Notes: generated by a model not told the origin, from the sequence alone. Counted from the stretch's first letter, positions 25,238 to 33,908 are shown. The stretch: 64,000 nt of DNA from Zhuqueibacter pondensis (GCA_034505955.1 JAPDQK010000028.1:1-64000); one strand, 5' to 3'. Translations and numbers: made by a program.

Positions 25238-25432
25238 TCATCTTCTGCTTGGTTCGGGAATCTCCAAATCACGGCAGATTTTCCGCGCAAGAAACTCATC
25301 AATCTCAAGATGCCGTGGAATAGTCGAGGCCTTTTTGGCCGCACGATTAACGTAAACGGTGTGATTACCGCCTTCGCGTAGAAACTCGCAGCCATGGTTT
25401 TCCAGATGGCGGATGAGGTCACGCCGTTTCAT
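25238..25432 (-). CDS. hicA: HicA-type mRNA interferase toxin
   Basis: 64 residues from ATG 25432: MKRRDLIRHLENHGCEFLREGGNHTVYVNRAAKKASTIPRHLEID, the small dsRBD-like HicA fold with the catalytic His in GGNHTVYV and the P-RH segment. It overlaps hicB by 4 nt (ATGA). HicA cleaves mRNA and is neutralised by HicB. The frame continues 5 codons upstream but ATG 25432 fits the family start. Confidence 0.92.
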   Translation of the reverse strand: MKRRDLIRHLENHGCEFLREGGNHTVYVNRAAKKASTIPRHLEIDEFLARKICRDLEIPEPSRR

Positions 25433-25653
25433 GCTGCAAAAGCCCAAAATGGCTCGCGGATAACCTCTTGTCCTTTGAGTGATTCTTCCGCGAGAGTGCG
25501 ATTTGCTTCCAACACCAATTGAATCGCCTCGCTCAAATTGGCACGAGCTTCTTCCAAAGTTGTCCCCTGGGTGTTGGCTCCTGGCAGCTCTTCAACGAAA
25601 CCAATATAGCCTAAAGAGACTTTCTGAAAAACGGCTGTCAATTTAATTTGCAT
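25429..25653 (-). CDS. hicB: HicB-type antitoxin
   Basis: 74 residues: LTAVFQKVSLGYIGFVEELPGANTQGTTLEEARANLSEAIQLVLEANRTL, the RNase-H-like HicB fold (usual form 'GYVAYVPELPGC.SQGDTLEEA'). It lacks a C-terminal DNA-binding domain, as in the short HicB types. hicB precedes hicA, with translational coupling. The module lies between the purine operon and a retropepsin-like gene. Confidence 0.92.
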   Translation of the reverse strand: MQIKLTAVFQKVSLGYIGFVEELPGANTQGTTLEEARANLSEAIQLVLEANRTLAEESLKGQEVIREPFWAFAA

Positions 25654-25719
25654 AATTCTCGCTCTGCGCTAATTTTTCATAATACCAAATTCTCAAAAGG
25701 CAAATATTGTCCGGCTGCG

Positions 25720-26106
25720 CTATTTAAGCTTGTATGACGGGTACGCTGGAGACTCCGGACGCGGCACTAATAATTGGCGTTGAGCATCCACGACCAAATC
25801 CAGGCTCTCGAGCACGAGCTGGCCGATCAAGGGTTCTCCTAAAATTGGCCCAACCAAACAATCACAATGCGTTTTACGGTCTCCTATCAAAATGCTCACC
25901 GGGCCGGCGACGTCCATTTCATCCGGTTTTTCATTGGCAAGCGTCACCAGGGCCTTGCCAATAATCGCTATGCCAAGCTTGTTGACGACATCTTTTGGCA
26001 ACATCAACATTACGGCGCCGGTATCTACCAGACAATCCACCTCAATGGGGTGCGCGTCTTTTATAATTGGATTAGCCACAATTGCTTTTGTACGAACCTC
26101 ACCCAT
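25720..26106 (-). CDS. Retropepsin-like (clan AA) aspartic protease domain protein
   Basis: 128 residues: IEVDCLVDTGAVMLMLPKDVVNKLG carries the catalytic D-T-G (Asp28) followed by the hydrophobic MLP segment, and GPILGEPLIGQLVLESLDLVVD resembles the second conserved psi-loop (usually 'LLG...LE'). It is a single-domain cytoplasmic protein, expected to dimerise like retroviral proteases. No signal peptide. Bacterial members are widespread but of unknown function. A degraded relative lies 650 bp upstream, on the other side of the aldolase gene. Confidence 0.8.
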   Translation of the reverse strand: MGEVRTKAIVANPIIKDAHPIEVDCLVDTGAVMLMLPKDVVNKLGIAIIGKALVTLANEKPDEMDVAGPVSILIGDRKTHCDCLVGPILGEPLIGQLVLESLDLVVDAQRQLLVPRPESPAYPSYKLK

Positions 26107-26125
26107 TGACTCTTCTCCGTAATAA

Positions 26126-26776
26126 TTACAATGACTGCTTTGCCTTCTGCCAATCCTCCAGAAAGCGGGTGATGCCGATGTCCGTCAGCGGATGCTGAAA
26201 GAGTTGGTCAAAAACTTTGGCCGGAATGGTGGCAATGTCGGCGCCGGCGAGAGCCGCTTCGACCACGTGAACCGGGTGACGAAGACTGGCAGCCAGCACT
26301 TCCGTCTCGAATTCATAGTTATCATAAATGGCAACGATCTGTCGCACCAAGTCCATGCCGATGTGACTGATGTCATCCAACCGGCCAAGGAACGGACTGA
26401 CGAAGGAGGCACCGGCTTTTGCCGCAAGCAAAGCCTGGCTGGGGCTGAAGATCAAAGTCACATTCGTGCGAATTTTTTCCTGGGAGAGTTTGCGAACGGC
26501 AACCATGCCCTCTCGCGTCATCGGAATTTTGACGACGATGTTGGGGTGCATCTTCGCCAGATCACGGCCTTCGCGGATCATGCCTTCCGCATCGAGGGAA
26601 ATCACTTCCGCATTGACCGGCCCAGGCACAACCTCACAAATCTGACGCAAAATATCCCTGAAAGCTCCTTTTTCTTTGGCAATGAGAGTGGGATTGGTCG
26701 TTACGCCATCGAGCAAACCCATGGCTGCGACTTTTTTGATCTCTTCAAGGTTCGCAGTGTCGAGGAAAAGTTTCAT
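26126..26776 (-). CDS. fsa: Fructose-6-phosphate aldolase / small transaldolase
   Basis: 216-residue TIM-barrel enzyme of the MipB/TalC family: MKLFLDTANLEEIKK, DGVTTNPTLIAKE, the Schiff-base lysine K83 in NIVVKIPMT, NVTLIFSPSQALLAAKAGASFVSPFLGRLDDI and TEVLAASLRHPVHVVEAALAGADIATIP. The short length and these motifs fit either fructose-6-phosphate aldolase or a class of transaldolase used to make pentose phosphates; the sequence does not separate them firmly. Its ATG overlaps the stop of the retropepsin-like pseudogene (ATGA). Confidence 0.92.
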   Translation of the reverse strand: MKLFLDTANLEEIKKVAAMGLLDGVTTNPTLIAKEKGAFRDILRQICEVVPGPVNAEVISLDAEGMIREGRDLAKMHPNIVVKIPMTREGMVAVRKLSQEKIRTNVTLIFSPSQALLAAKAGASFVSPFLGRLDDISHIGMDLVRQIVAIYDNYEFETEVLAASLRHPVHVVEAALAGADIATIPAKVFDQLFQHPLTDIGITRFLEDWQKAKQSL

Positions 26777-27178
26777 TGTACGTTCTCCGAGAATTTTAGA
26801 TCCATTTGTTTGATGTGGAGGAACCGATGTCCCAGCATATCAACAGCAGCTTGGCTTTGTTCAAGAGCAATGCAACCAATGCGCGGTTCATACCGACCGT
26901 TTTGATGTTTCATCTCCAAGAAAAGCACCTCACTGGAGATCGGCGGGAAACCTTCGATTTGAATTCTAACCGGCCCGCAGATTTCGCCTGGCGTTCTTTC
27001 TTATGTTGCCGTTGCGACCTCAACCTGTCGAATAACTTCCAAATTACCCAGCCGATCTTTCCAGACACTGGGCAGAACCATATAGGTTGCGCCAGTGCCA
27101 ACCAGCGCATCAACCCGTATGCTTTTGGAGGGGTCAACAAAATTGTCGATTTTTAGCCGATGCGATGATTCGTCCCAT
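26773..27178 (-). pseudogene. Retropepsin-like aspartic protease, degraded
   Basis: Reading from ATG 27178, MGRIIASAK is followed after a frameshift in an A-run (about 27150) by IDNFVDPSKSIRVDALVGTGATYMVLPSVWKDRLGN. The expected catalytic triplet D-T-G is G-T-G (GGC instead of GAC). The frame then meets TAA at 27001-27003 and continues beyond it, in frame, as ERTPGEICGPVRIQIEGFPPISSEVLFLEMKHQ…GRYEPRIGCIALEQ…DMLGHRFLHIKQMDLKF to a TGA overlapping the fsa start. Three independent lesions indicate a dead gene. Confidence 0.8.
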
Positions 27179-27209
27179 AGTAGGCTTCGGACGAACCGTC
27201 TGGGATACG

Positions 27210-27938
27210 TCAATAAAACACTTTTTCCAAAAACAATCCATGTGGCGGGGCAGTAAAACTGGCTTCGGTTCGCTTTCGGCTCTCGAGAATTTCTTTCACC
27301 TGTTGCGGCGCCAGCTTGCCACGACCGACGTCGATCAAAGTGCCGATGATAATCCGCACCATGCTGCGCAGGAACCGGTTGGCGCGAATGTACAGCTTGA
27401 TCCGCTCGCCGGTATCCTCCCAGTCGATCATTTCGACATGACTCAAGTAATGTGGATCTTCAGTATCGGTGTCACAGAAAGCGCGAAAATCATGTTCGCC
27501 CAAGAAATATTGGGCGGCCTCGCGCATGGCTTCCACCGTTAGTGGAAATTTACAGAAAAAAGCATAATGGCGCCCCACGGCCACCGGCATGCGACTGAGC
27601 ACATAAAAGTATTGCCGGCTCAAGGCACTGAAGCGCGCATGAAAATCCAATGGCACCAGTTCCACTTTTTTCACCACCACATCGTGCGGCAAAATGCCAT
27701 TCAAAGAGCGCGGAATATTTTCCTGCGGCAGCTCGACTGCGGAATGGAAATTGATCACCTGTCCCAACGCATGAACCCCGCTATCCGTTCGCCCGGCCAC
27801 ATTGACGCGAATGGTCTCACGAAAGAGAATTTGTAGCGCGCGCTCGACTTCACCCTGAACCGTTCGCATGCCCGGCTGCACCTGCCAACCATAAAATTTG
27901 CTGCCGTCATATTCGAGGGTGAGCTTGTAATTAAACAT
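27210..27938 (-). CDS. truA: tRNA pseudouridine(38-40) synthase
   Basis: Isomerises uridines 38-40 in the anticodon arm. MFNYKLTLEYDGSKFYGWQVQPGMRTVQGEVERAL is the TruA start, and the catalytic Asp52 is in VNVAGRTDSGVHALGQV. FLRSMVRIIIGTLIDVGRGKL and APPHGLFLEKVFY complete the family pattern. I start at ATG 27938 because six upstream in-frame codons (to 27956) have no homologous content. 242 residues is normal. Confidence 0.96.
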   Translation of the reverse strand: MFNYKLTLEYDGSKFYGWQVQPGMRTVQGEVERALQILFRETIRVNVAGRTDSGVHALGQVINFHSAVELPQENIPRSLNGILPHDVVVKKVELVPLDFHARFSALSRQYFYVLSRMPVAVGRHYAFFCKFPLTVEAMREAAQYFLGEHDFRAFCDTDTEDPHYLSHVEMIDWEDTGERIKLYIRANRFLRSMVRIIIGTLIDVGRGKLAPQQVKEILESRKRTEASFTAPPHGLFLEKVFY

Positions 27939-28018
27939 TGCAAAACCTGACACCACACACTTTCAGGGTATGGGCTACGGTCGTCGATCATCCAAACTAT
28001 TCAGCCACACCAGAGGGA

Positions 28019-28097
28019 TGTCATTCCGCAGGGAATCCTGTTGCAGTTTGAGACAAACGCTTGATGCCAAGTGCAAAAAAGATTCTTCAGAATGACA
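28019..28097. repeat. Family R1 palindromic element, copy c, without insert
   Basis: TGTCATTCCGCAGGGAATCC (28019-28038) to GATTCTTCAGAATGACA (28081-28097). It serves as the 'empty' reference for the 12-mer inserts in copies b and d. Lies between ecfT and truA. Confidence 0.8.
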
Positions 28098-28103
28098 AAC
28101 TGC

Positions 28104-28967
28104 CTATGCGGCGTTCATGCGTTCGTAAATTATAGTTATCGCTGCACAAAATATTACCGCGCCGATGGCCCAGAAATCCCGCCTCGCAAAGCGCATCTCC
28201 CGAAATGAATTGCGGCCGGCGCTACCTCGGTAACATCTGGCTTCCATGGCAATAGCCAAATCGTCGGCGCGATGAAAAGTCGCCACAACCAGGGGCACGA
28301 TTAGCGGCACGAGAGATTGTACTCGGGCCACCAAAGAGCCCGAGAACTTGGCGCCTCGCGACAGCTGTGCGCGCTGAATCCGTTCTGCTTCTTCGACGAT
28401 CGTTGGCACAAAGCGAAGCGCCAAGGTCGTCATAAATGCCAGCTCGTGAACGGGCACTCGCCACTTTTGCATGGGCCGAAGCAGACGCTCCAGACCATCA
28501 GTCAAATCGGTGGGCACGGTCGTGAATGAAAGTATTCCTGTCACGACGATCAACAGCGCCAATCGCAGCGCGTATTTCAAACCCACAAGCCAACCAGTCC
28601 ATGAAATAGAAATGCCCCACACACGAAGCTGGGGGCCCATCCCGAAGCCATTCAGACTTTGCGCTGCAGAATAACCGGGACTCAACGCATGCAAAAGAAT
28701 CGTAAGCGCAAAAAGCCAGAGGAAGGCGCGCAGATTACGCAAAAACAACCGGGCTGGCAATTGTGTTCGCATGGCCACCACTGCCAGCGCTGACATCCAG
28801 AAAATCAGGGCCGGCCAGGATTCGATCCACATCAGCAGTGACATAACTACCATACTTAACAGCAGCTTAGTCCGGGGATCAAGCTGGTGCAAGCTGGATG
28901 CACCCGGAAGATATTGCCCTAGCGTAAGTCGATGGCTGATTGATGGTCGCCTGCGAGATTTTGCCAT
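28104..28967 (-). CDS. ecfT: Energy-coupling factor transporter transmembrane protein EcfT
   Basis: 287-residue integral membrane protein: LGQYLPGASSLHQLDPRTKLLLSMVVM (typical EcfT/CbiQ start), several membrane spans, and the coupling-helix region ERIQRAQLSRGAKF followed by ADDLAIAMEARCYRG, carrying the two A-R-G-like motifs that contact the EcfA ATPases. It delivers vitamins or metals with an S component. No EcfA or S component is next to it, so a shared ATPase or distant genes are likely. Confidence 0.9.
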   Translation of the reverse strand: MAKSRRRPSISHRLTLGQYLPGASSLHQLDPRTKLLLSMVVMSLLMWIESWPALIFWMSALAVVAMRTQLPARLFLRNLRAFLWLFALTILLHALSPGYSAAQSLNGFGMGPQLRVWGISISWTGWLVGLKYALRLALLIVVTGILSFTTVPTDLTDGLERLLRPMQKWRVPVHELAFMTTLALRFVPTIVEEAERIQRAQLSRGAKFSGSLVARVQSLVPLIVPLVVATFHRADDLAIAMEARCYRGSAGRNSFREMRFARRDFWAIGAVIFCAAITIIYERMNAA

Positions 28968-29184
28968 ACCTTAAATTTGGTACGTACAAAGAGCCCGACC
29001 CCGAATTTCCTTAACTAAAACCGCAATCCAAAGCCGGAGTCGTAACTTCATGGACTAGCGTACTTTGACGCATCAATATAAGAATTTTTTCCGCAAAATC
29101 AAATAAAAAACTCGCAACAAATGTGGTTATCCAATCAAATCAGCAAACCGCTGAAGCAGCTATGCCTGTAGGGTTAATCGGAAC

Positions 29185-29545
29185 TAATGTTTCTCAAATA
29201 CCGCGATTAATCGAGGTGTGAATGGAATTGCTTCAATTGTTTGAGCCGTTTCAACAGCTTTTCTGAGCAAATTGGAAAACCGAACGCACAAATCCTAAAT
29301 GTTGTCATGCCTCACTTACTGGTGGAACAAATCATTCCCACGGATATCATTCTGTAACGATTGCGGCCGTGGGAATTTTCTTGAGTTAGGGCAGTGCTCA
29401 TGTTGGTGAAGATGCCTACAGCATGTATGAGTTAACTGCGGCATGCTAAATGTTGTAACAGCTCAGTCTCGGGTGGAAAAGCGTAGCCCAGTCATCTCGA
29501 GATGTCTGCGCTACCCACCGATTACTGAGGTGATACTAAATGTTT
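29185..29545. repeat. Tandem structured repeat units in a gene-free stretch
   Basis: The 660-bp gap 28968-29628 holds three related units, each starting CTAA(A)TGTT (about 29185, 29296 and 29447) followed by CTCA and then a hairpin: CGATTAATCG near 29204; TTCCCACGG (29335-29343) with CCGTGGGAA (29367-29375); and a 68-nt structure at 29462-29529. A fourth CTAAATGTT begins at about 29535. Units 2 and 3 share CTAAATGTTGT-N5-CTCA-N5-GGTGGAA. No ORF fits; transcribed RNA or a non-autonomous repeat are both possible. Confidence 0.55.
29462..29529. other. Extended multi-helix hairpin
   Basis: CTCAGT (29462-29467) pairs with ACTGAG (29524-29529), GGTGG (29472-29476) with CCACC (29515-29519), GTAGC (29483-29487) with GCTAC (29510-29514), and CATCTCGAGATG (29493-29504) is a perfect palindrome at the tip. 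Four stacked helices argue for a folded RNA or cruciform. Confidence 0.55.
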
Positions 29546-29554
29546 ATTTTTTTC

Positions 29555-29583
29555 TTGACTTTTTGGGGGTTTCATGATATTTT
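29555..29583 (+). promoter_or_regulatory. Sigma-70-type promoter for the M20 peptidase gene
   Basis: TTGACT (29555-29560), 17-bp spacer, TATTTT (29578-29583), 45 bp before ATG 29629, which has GGGAG 8 nt upstream. Confidence 0.55.
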
Positions 29584-29628
29584 GACATTCATTAATCGGA
29601 TGATTCTTTTGCCACGGGAGAAAAAGTT

Positions 29629-30870
29629 ATGGACAGCTTGCTCGCCAGCATCATGGCAAAAATTGACAGCTATCGCCAAGAGGCGGTTGATTTTGAAACC
29701 CAACTTACCAAGATCCCTGCGCTTAGTCCGGAAAATGGCGGTGACGGGGAGCGTGAACGAGCTGAATTTATGAAAAGTTGGATTGGCCAGCATCTCCGGC
29801 CTGACGAGCTCAATGAGTATCATGCACCAGATGGGCGCGTCACTTGTGGCTATCGGCCCAATCTTGTTGCCATGTTTCGGGGACAATCAAACCAGCGCAC
29901 GGTTTGGATCATGACGCATCTCGATGTGGTGCCGCCCGGTGATCTTTCCAAATGGACCGGTGATCCGTGGACGGTGCGGGTTGTCGATGGCAAGCTGATT
30001 GGCCGTGGGGTCGAAGATAACCAACAAGGCGTCACTTCCGCGGTTTTTGCCATGAAAGCCTACCGTGATCTTGGTTTGACGCCACGAAATAATGTCGGAC
30101 TCGTCTTTGTAGCCGACGAAGAGACCGGCAGCAAGTATGGCATTCAATATTTATTGAAGGAACACCGCCAGCTTTTCGGCCCTGACGATCTGATCTTGAT
30201 TCCCGATGCTGGTGATAGCAAAGGCACGATGATTGAAGTCGCGGAAAAAAGTATCCTGTGGTTGAAATTTCATACCAAAGGCAAACAGGCGCACGGCTCC
30301 ATGCCGGAGCATGGGCGCAATGCGCATAAGGCTGCCAGCTATCTTGCCGTCCGGCTCGATGCGCTGTACAAGAAATTCGGCAAGCGCGACCCCATGTTCA
30401 GTCCACCGATCTCAACGTTCGAGCCGACGAAGAGAGAGGCGAATGTGCCGAACATCAATACCATCCCCGGCGAAGACGTCATGTATTTCGACTGTCGTGT
30501 TCTGCCGAATTATAAAGTTGCCGAAGTCGTCAAAGCAGTCAAGGCGATCGCGAAAGAAGTCGAGAAAAAATTCAAAGTCAAAATTTCAATTTCCTCGGTG
30601 CAGCAGGATCAGGCTGCGCCGCCTACGCCGCCGGATGCGGCCGTGGTGGCAGCAATCATTCGCGCCATGAAAGAGTTGCGTGGCCGGCGTCCCAGACCAA
30701 TGGGCATTGGCGGCGGCACCGTGGCGGCATATTTTCGCCGTGCTGGTATAGCCGCTGCTGTGTGGTCAACCATGGATGAGACCGCACACAGTCCGGATGA
30801 GTATTGCCGGATTGACAACATTGTTGACGATGCAAAAGTTTTTGCGCATATTTTTTCACAAAACGTGTAG
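29629..30870 (+). CDS. M20-family metallopeptidase (dipeptidase/deacylase type)
   Basis: 413-residue cytoplasmic zinc hydrolase of the ArgE/DapE/CPG2 group. Metal-site residues: H97 in THLDVVPPGD, bridging Asp130 in GRGVEDNQQG, catalytic Glu164 with Glu165 in ADEETGSKYG; the dimerisation domain starts near KGKQAHGSMPEHGRNA. C-terminal ETAHSPDEY supplies the last His. Family members cleave dipeptides or N-acyl groups, and the exact substrate is not evident; the absence of a signal peptide suggests peptide recycling. It is followed 9 nt later by an M29-type aminopeptidase, so the genes probably form a peptide-degradation operon. Confidence 0.88.
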   Translation: MDSLLASIMAKIDSYRQEAVDFETQLTKIPALSPENGGDGERERAEFMKSWIGQHLRPDELNEYHAPDGRVTCGYRPNLVAMFRGQSNQRTVWIMTHLDVVPPGDLSKWTGDPWTVRVVDGKLIGRGVEDNQQGVTSAVFAMKAYRDLGLTPRNNVGLVFVADEETGSKYGIQYLLKEHRQLFGPDDLILIPDAGDSKGTMIEVAEKSILWLKFHTKGKQAHGSMPEHGRNAHKAASYLAVRLDALYKKFGKRDPMFSPPISTFEPTKREANVPNINTIPGEDVMYFDCRVLPNYKVAEVVKAVKAIAKEVEKKFKVKISISSVQQDQAAPPTPPDAAVVAAIIRAMKELRGRRPRPMGIGGGTVAAYFRRAGIAAAVWSTMDETAHSPDEYCRIDNIVDDAKVFAHIFSQNV

Positions 30871-30879
30871 AGGAATTTT

Positions 30880-31995
30880 ATGGCCAAGATGAAAATTGTC
30901 AAAAAAGCCGCTGTCCAGAAAATGGCAAAAACAACGACTAAGAAAGTAGCGAGAAAAGCGAAAGCCCAGCCACGCAAAAAGATGGCCGCGCCCGCGTTGG
31001 TCACTTCGAGGAAAACAGTCGCTGCTGGCGAAAAGCTTGCAAGGCAGCTCGAAGCCGCAGCGCACACGGCGCTCGAAACCTGTCTGGCGGTAAAGCCGGG
31101 AGAAACCGTTGTTGTGATTACAGACGAGCCGAAGCGGGAGATCGGGATGGCGATTTGGCGCGTGGCCAAAATGCTTGGGACCGAGGCGATGATTGCGGAG
31201 ATTCTTCCGCGCAGCCGCAATGGTGAGGAGCCACCGGCACCAATTGCTGCACTGATGGCAGCCAGCAGTGTGGTGCTTTGCCCAACGAGCAAATCATTGA
31301 CGCATACTGCTGCCCGACGGGAAGCCTGCGCACACGGCGCGCGCATCGCCACCTTGCCGGGTGTCACCGAAGACATGATGATTCGCTGCCTGGCAGCAGA
31401 CTATAATGCCATCGCCGAACGCAGCACACGGCTTTCGGCAGCCATGGAAAGCGGCAACGAATTTCACATCACCAGTCCAGCCGGAACCGACATTCGGCTG
31501 ATTCGTGGCGACCGCCATGCCAAACCGGATACAGGACTTTATCACCATCCCGGTGAATATGGCAATTTGCCGGCCGGCGAGACCTTTTTTGCTCCCATTG
31601 AAGGTTCGGCGAATGGGGTGGTAATCTTCGATGGTGCCATGGCAGGTATAGGCGCATTGAAAAATCCGATTCGCCTGCTCGTGCGCAATGGCATGGCCGT
31701 TGAGATTACCGGCGGACCGGAAGCACAACAATTAATTGAGTTGATTAAGCCACTCGGTGATCCGGCTTATAATATTGCAGAGTTGGGAATAGGCACCAAT
31801 GATCGTGCCCAAATCACCGGCCTTATTTTGGAGGATGAGAAAGTGCTGGGAACTGTGCACATTGCGCTCGGCGACAACATGTCCATGGGCGGCACGGTCT
31901 CGGTGCCCAGCCATCTCGATGGCCTGATTATGCAGCCGACCGTTTATGTCGATGGCCGGATGATTATGGAAGCCGGCAAGTTATTGGTTACATAA
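30880..31995 (+). CDS. M29-type aminopeptidase with lysine-rich N-terminal extension
   Basis: 371 residues. From about residue 50 the protein follows the M29 (aminopeptidase T) pattern with the presumed metal ligands present: Glu in FFAPIEGSANG, Glu in LILEDEKVLGTVHIALGDN together with its His, and the final H-x-D (H345, D347) in VPSHLDGLIMQP. The first 45 residues (KIVKKAAVQKMAKTTTKKVA…) are a Lys/Ala-rich histone H1-like tail not normal for the family, which could bind nucleic acid or polyphosphate. A shorter start at M36 of KKMAAPALV would remove most of it. Confidence 0.82.
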   Translation: MAKMKIVKKAAVQKMAKTTTKKVARKAKAQPRKKMAAPALVTSRKTVAAGEKLARQLEAAAHTALETCLAVKPGETVVVITDEPKREIGMAIWRVAKMLGTEAMIAEILPRSRNGEEPPAPIAALMAASSVVLCPTSKSLTHTAARREACAHGARIATLPGVTEDMMIRCLAADYNAIAERSTRLSAAMESGNEFHITSPAGTDIRLIRGDRHAKPDTGLYHHPGEYGNLPAGETFFAPIEGSANGVVIFDGAMAGIGALKNPIRLLVRNGMAVEITGGPEAQQLIELIKPLGDPAYNIAELGIGTNDRAQITGLILEDEKVLGTVHIALGDNMSMGGTVSVPSHLDGLIMQPTVYVDGRMIMEAGKLLVT

Positions 31996-32025
31996 CTTAT
32001 ACCTGTAAAAGTTGGTTGCAATCCC

Positions 32026-32979
32026 TTGAACAAAATTGAAAAAATCGCCAAACTGGTGCTCTTGGACTGCTTGGAATTGCAACCCAAGCAGTCGATATTA
32101 CTGGTTCATGAAGTAAAACAGACACATGCCGCCCTGGCGTTTCACAGCGTAGCTGCCAAGGCGCATCTGGAAATTTTCGCTTTAGCGCTCCCCGACGGAT
32201 CGAAAGGTCAGCCGCAACTTTCTTCTTTTTCCAAAAATTTGATTCAAGCCGCTGAGTTCGCCGTGATTCTTTTGTCGAAGCCGGAGGCGCAGAGCTTGAA
32301 TTGGTTGCGGCAACAAAATCGCACCAGGATCGTGGTTTTCTCCCAAATCGATGACGAGGCGGTTCTATCAAGTTTGGAAGTCGATCAACCCCGTGTGCGT
32401 GAACGCAGCCGCAAGCTTGCCGATATTCTCACCATTGGCCGCACTTTGCAGCTCACCACGGCGAACCCAACTACGGCGGGCCTGAAAATGTCGATTGCCC
32501 AAAACCGGGGCATCGCGGAGATCACGCCCATGTTACCCGAGGTCAATTATGCCACGCTACCGCTCGGCCGTGCTTATCTGACGCCCGTGGTCAGTTCCGT
32601 CGAAGGCGAAGTCATTTTGGATGGTTTGTCCGGAAGTCGTAGCGCTTCGTCATCATCCATTTATCTCAAAGTTGTCGATGGCCGGATTACACTCATTAAA
32701 GGCGGGAAAACCGCCGATGAGCTTCGCCGGCAACTGCGCCAGCCCGGCGCGAATGCCCGAATGGTAGTGGAAATCGGTTTTGGCTTGAACGATAAAGCGC
32801 GCTTGGGTAATTCCGCGTTTGAGGACGAAAAAGTCCTCGGCACCGCGCATCTTGGCTTTGGCCGCATGATCGGCGGCAGTAAAATTCCCGAAATTTTCGC
32901 TCGTGGCATCTTGCAGGCCCCCAGTGTGACGATTGATGGAAAGAAAATTATTGAGCAGGGAGAATTGCTGTTCGGATAA
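32026..32979 (+). CDS. M29-type aminopeptidase paralogue with degraded metal site
   Basis: 317 residues from TTG 32026, 30 nt after the previous stop. It parallels the upstream protein: LVLLDCLELQPKQSILLVHEV, SSVEGEVILDG (Glu kept), AFEDEKVLGTAHLGFGR (Glu and His kept), but the final H-x-D segment is replaced (EIFARGILQAPSVTIDGK), and the protein is shorter in the N-terminal half. It probably has lost or altered catalysis and may act as a subunit partner of its neighbour. The start codon is uncertain: no good ribosome site is seen. Confidence 0.7.
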   Translation: MNKIEKIAKLVLLDCLELQPKQSILLVHEVKQTHAALAFHSVAAKAHLEIFALALPDGSKGQPQLSSFSKNLIQAAEFAVILLSKPEAQSLNWLRQQNRTRIVVFSQIDDEAVLSSLEVDQPRVRERSRKLADILTIGRTLQLTTANPTTAGLKMSIAQNRGIAEITPMLPEVNYATLPLGRAYLTPVVSSVEGEVILDGLSGSRSASSSSIYLKVVDGRITLIKGGKTADELRRQLRQPGANARMVVEIGFGLNDKARLGNSAFEDEKVLGTAHLGFGRMIGGSKIPEIFARGILQAPSVTIDGKKIIEQGELLFG

Positions 32980-33008
32980 AATGAACTAATGGACACCTCG
33001 AATCCTGC

Positions 33009-33908
33009 TCAATCCAGCCAGTCGATCGAGGTGTGGCCAATGCCCATTTTGATGTCGAAATCCAAATGGCCGGTGGCTTGATCGTAATTCTTCGAGTAGT
33101 GGAGGCCGCCACGTTTCTCGAATCCGTGCATGCTGATGGGGGCAAGAAATGAGCCGGATTCGTGAATTTTCACGCCCACATGCTGCGGCAACAGTACCGT
33201 GTTTTTACCGACACCAAGGTTCAATTCCACCGGTGCCTCGTTCTTCCATTCCCCATCAAATGACAGACGCGAGGTGCCCACTCCGCCATTGAATTCAAGA
33301 CGGCGGAAATTGGCATTGCACAGTCCCTTCGCCACGGTCTCGGCTGCGCCGGAATTGAGGCGCAGGCGCGGTCTTTCAGAATTGCGTTCGCGGAATTCCA
33401 GCCACAACTCTCCTGCCCCAACATTGACATCCAAATCCGCCAGCCGGAGGGTGGTAAAATTCAATCGCCCATCGATCGCCCCACCGTTGATCCTGATCTC
33501 GATCGGAATCTTCGGACTCAATTTGATGCGCCAGTCATTGCCGCGAAAACGGTTGAAAGAAAGCTCGTCGTGTTGTTTGCGGGGGCTGCGTATCCGCAAC
33601 GTCGGTGACGCGGAAGAAGAATCGTAATCAATGAGCGGCCGGTTCTCCTCGCGATCGAATTCCAATGTGACATCCGCCAGCAAGCCGGAGAGCTCGCGTT
33701 CCACCGTCAAATAGCCGCCGTTGTATTCGAGGTCCAGGCGTAATGCCGTCTCTTTGCCAGACTTGATTTGTCTGGTTTCCACCAGAGCACCCTGTTTCTT
33801 TCGAGATTCCCGTTCTTCACGCCATGCGCGGCGCTCCGAGGGGCGCTCGTCACAGCCCACGAGCAGCAACACACACAACATTAGAGAAATTTTGTAATAT
33901 TGCAACAT
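33009..33908 (-). CDS. Lipoprotein with toast-rack/LiaF-like beta domain, unknown function
   Basis: 299 residues from ATG 33908, with GAGGAG 7 nt upstream. The N-terminus MLQYYKISLMLCVLLLVGCDERP is a lipoprotein signal with lipobox LVGC, followed by a strongly charged stretch (ERRAWREERESRKKQG) and a repetitive beta structure in which short strands recur (LRLDLEYNGGYLTVE; LDVNVGAGELWLE; LRLNSGAAETVAKGL; LNLGVGKNTVLLP), as in toast-rack/DUF2154-type proteins. Ends SIDWLD. Role at the envelope is unknown. It converges with the M29 paralogue. Confidence 0.65.
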   Translation of the reverse strand: MLQYYKISLMLCVLLLVGCDERPSERRAWREERESRKKQGALVETRQIKSGKETALRLDLEYNGGYLTVERELSGLLADVTLEFDREENRPLIDYDSSSASPTLRIRSPRKQHDELSFNRFRGNDWRIKLSPKIPIEIRINGGAIDGRLNFTTLRLADLDVNVGAGELWLEFRERNSERPRLRLNSGAAETVAKGLCNANFRRLEFNGGVGTSRLSFDGEWKNEAPVELNLGVGKNTVLLPQHVGVKIHESGSFLAPISMHGFEKRGGLHYSKNYDQATGHLDFDIKMGIGHTSIDWLD

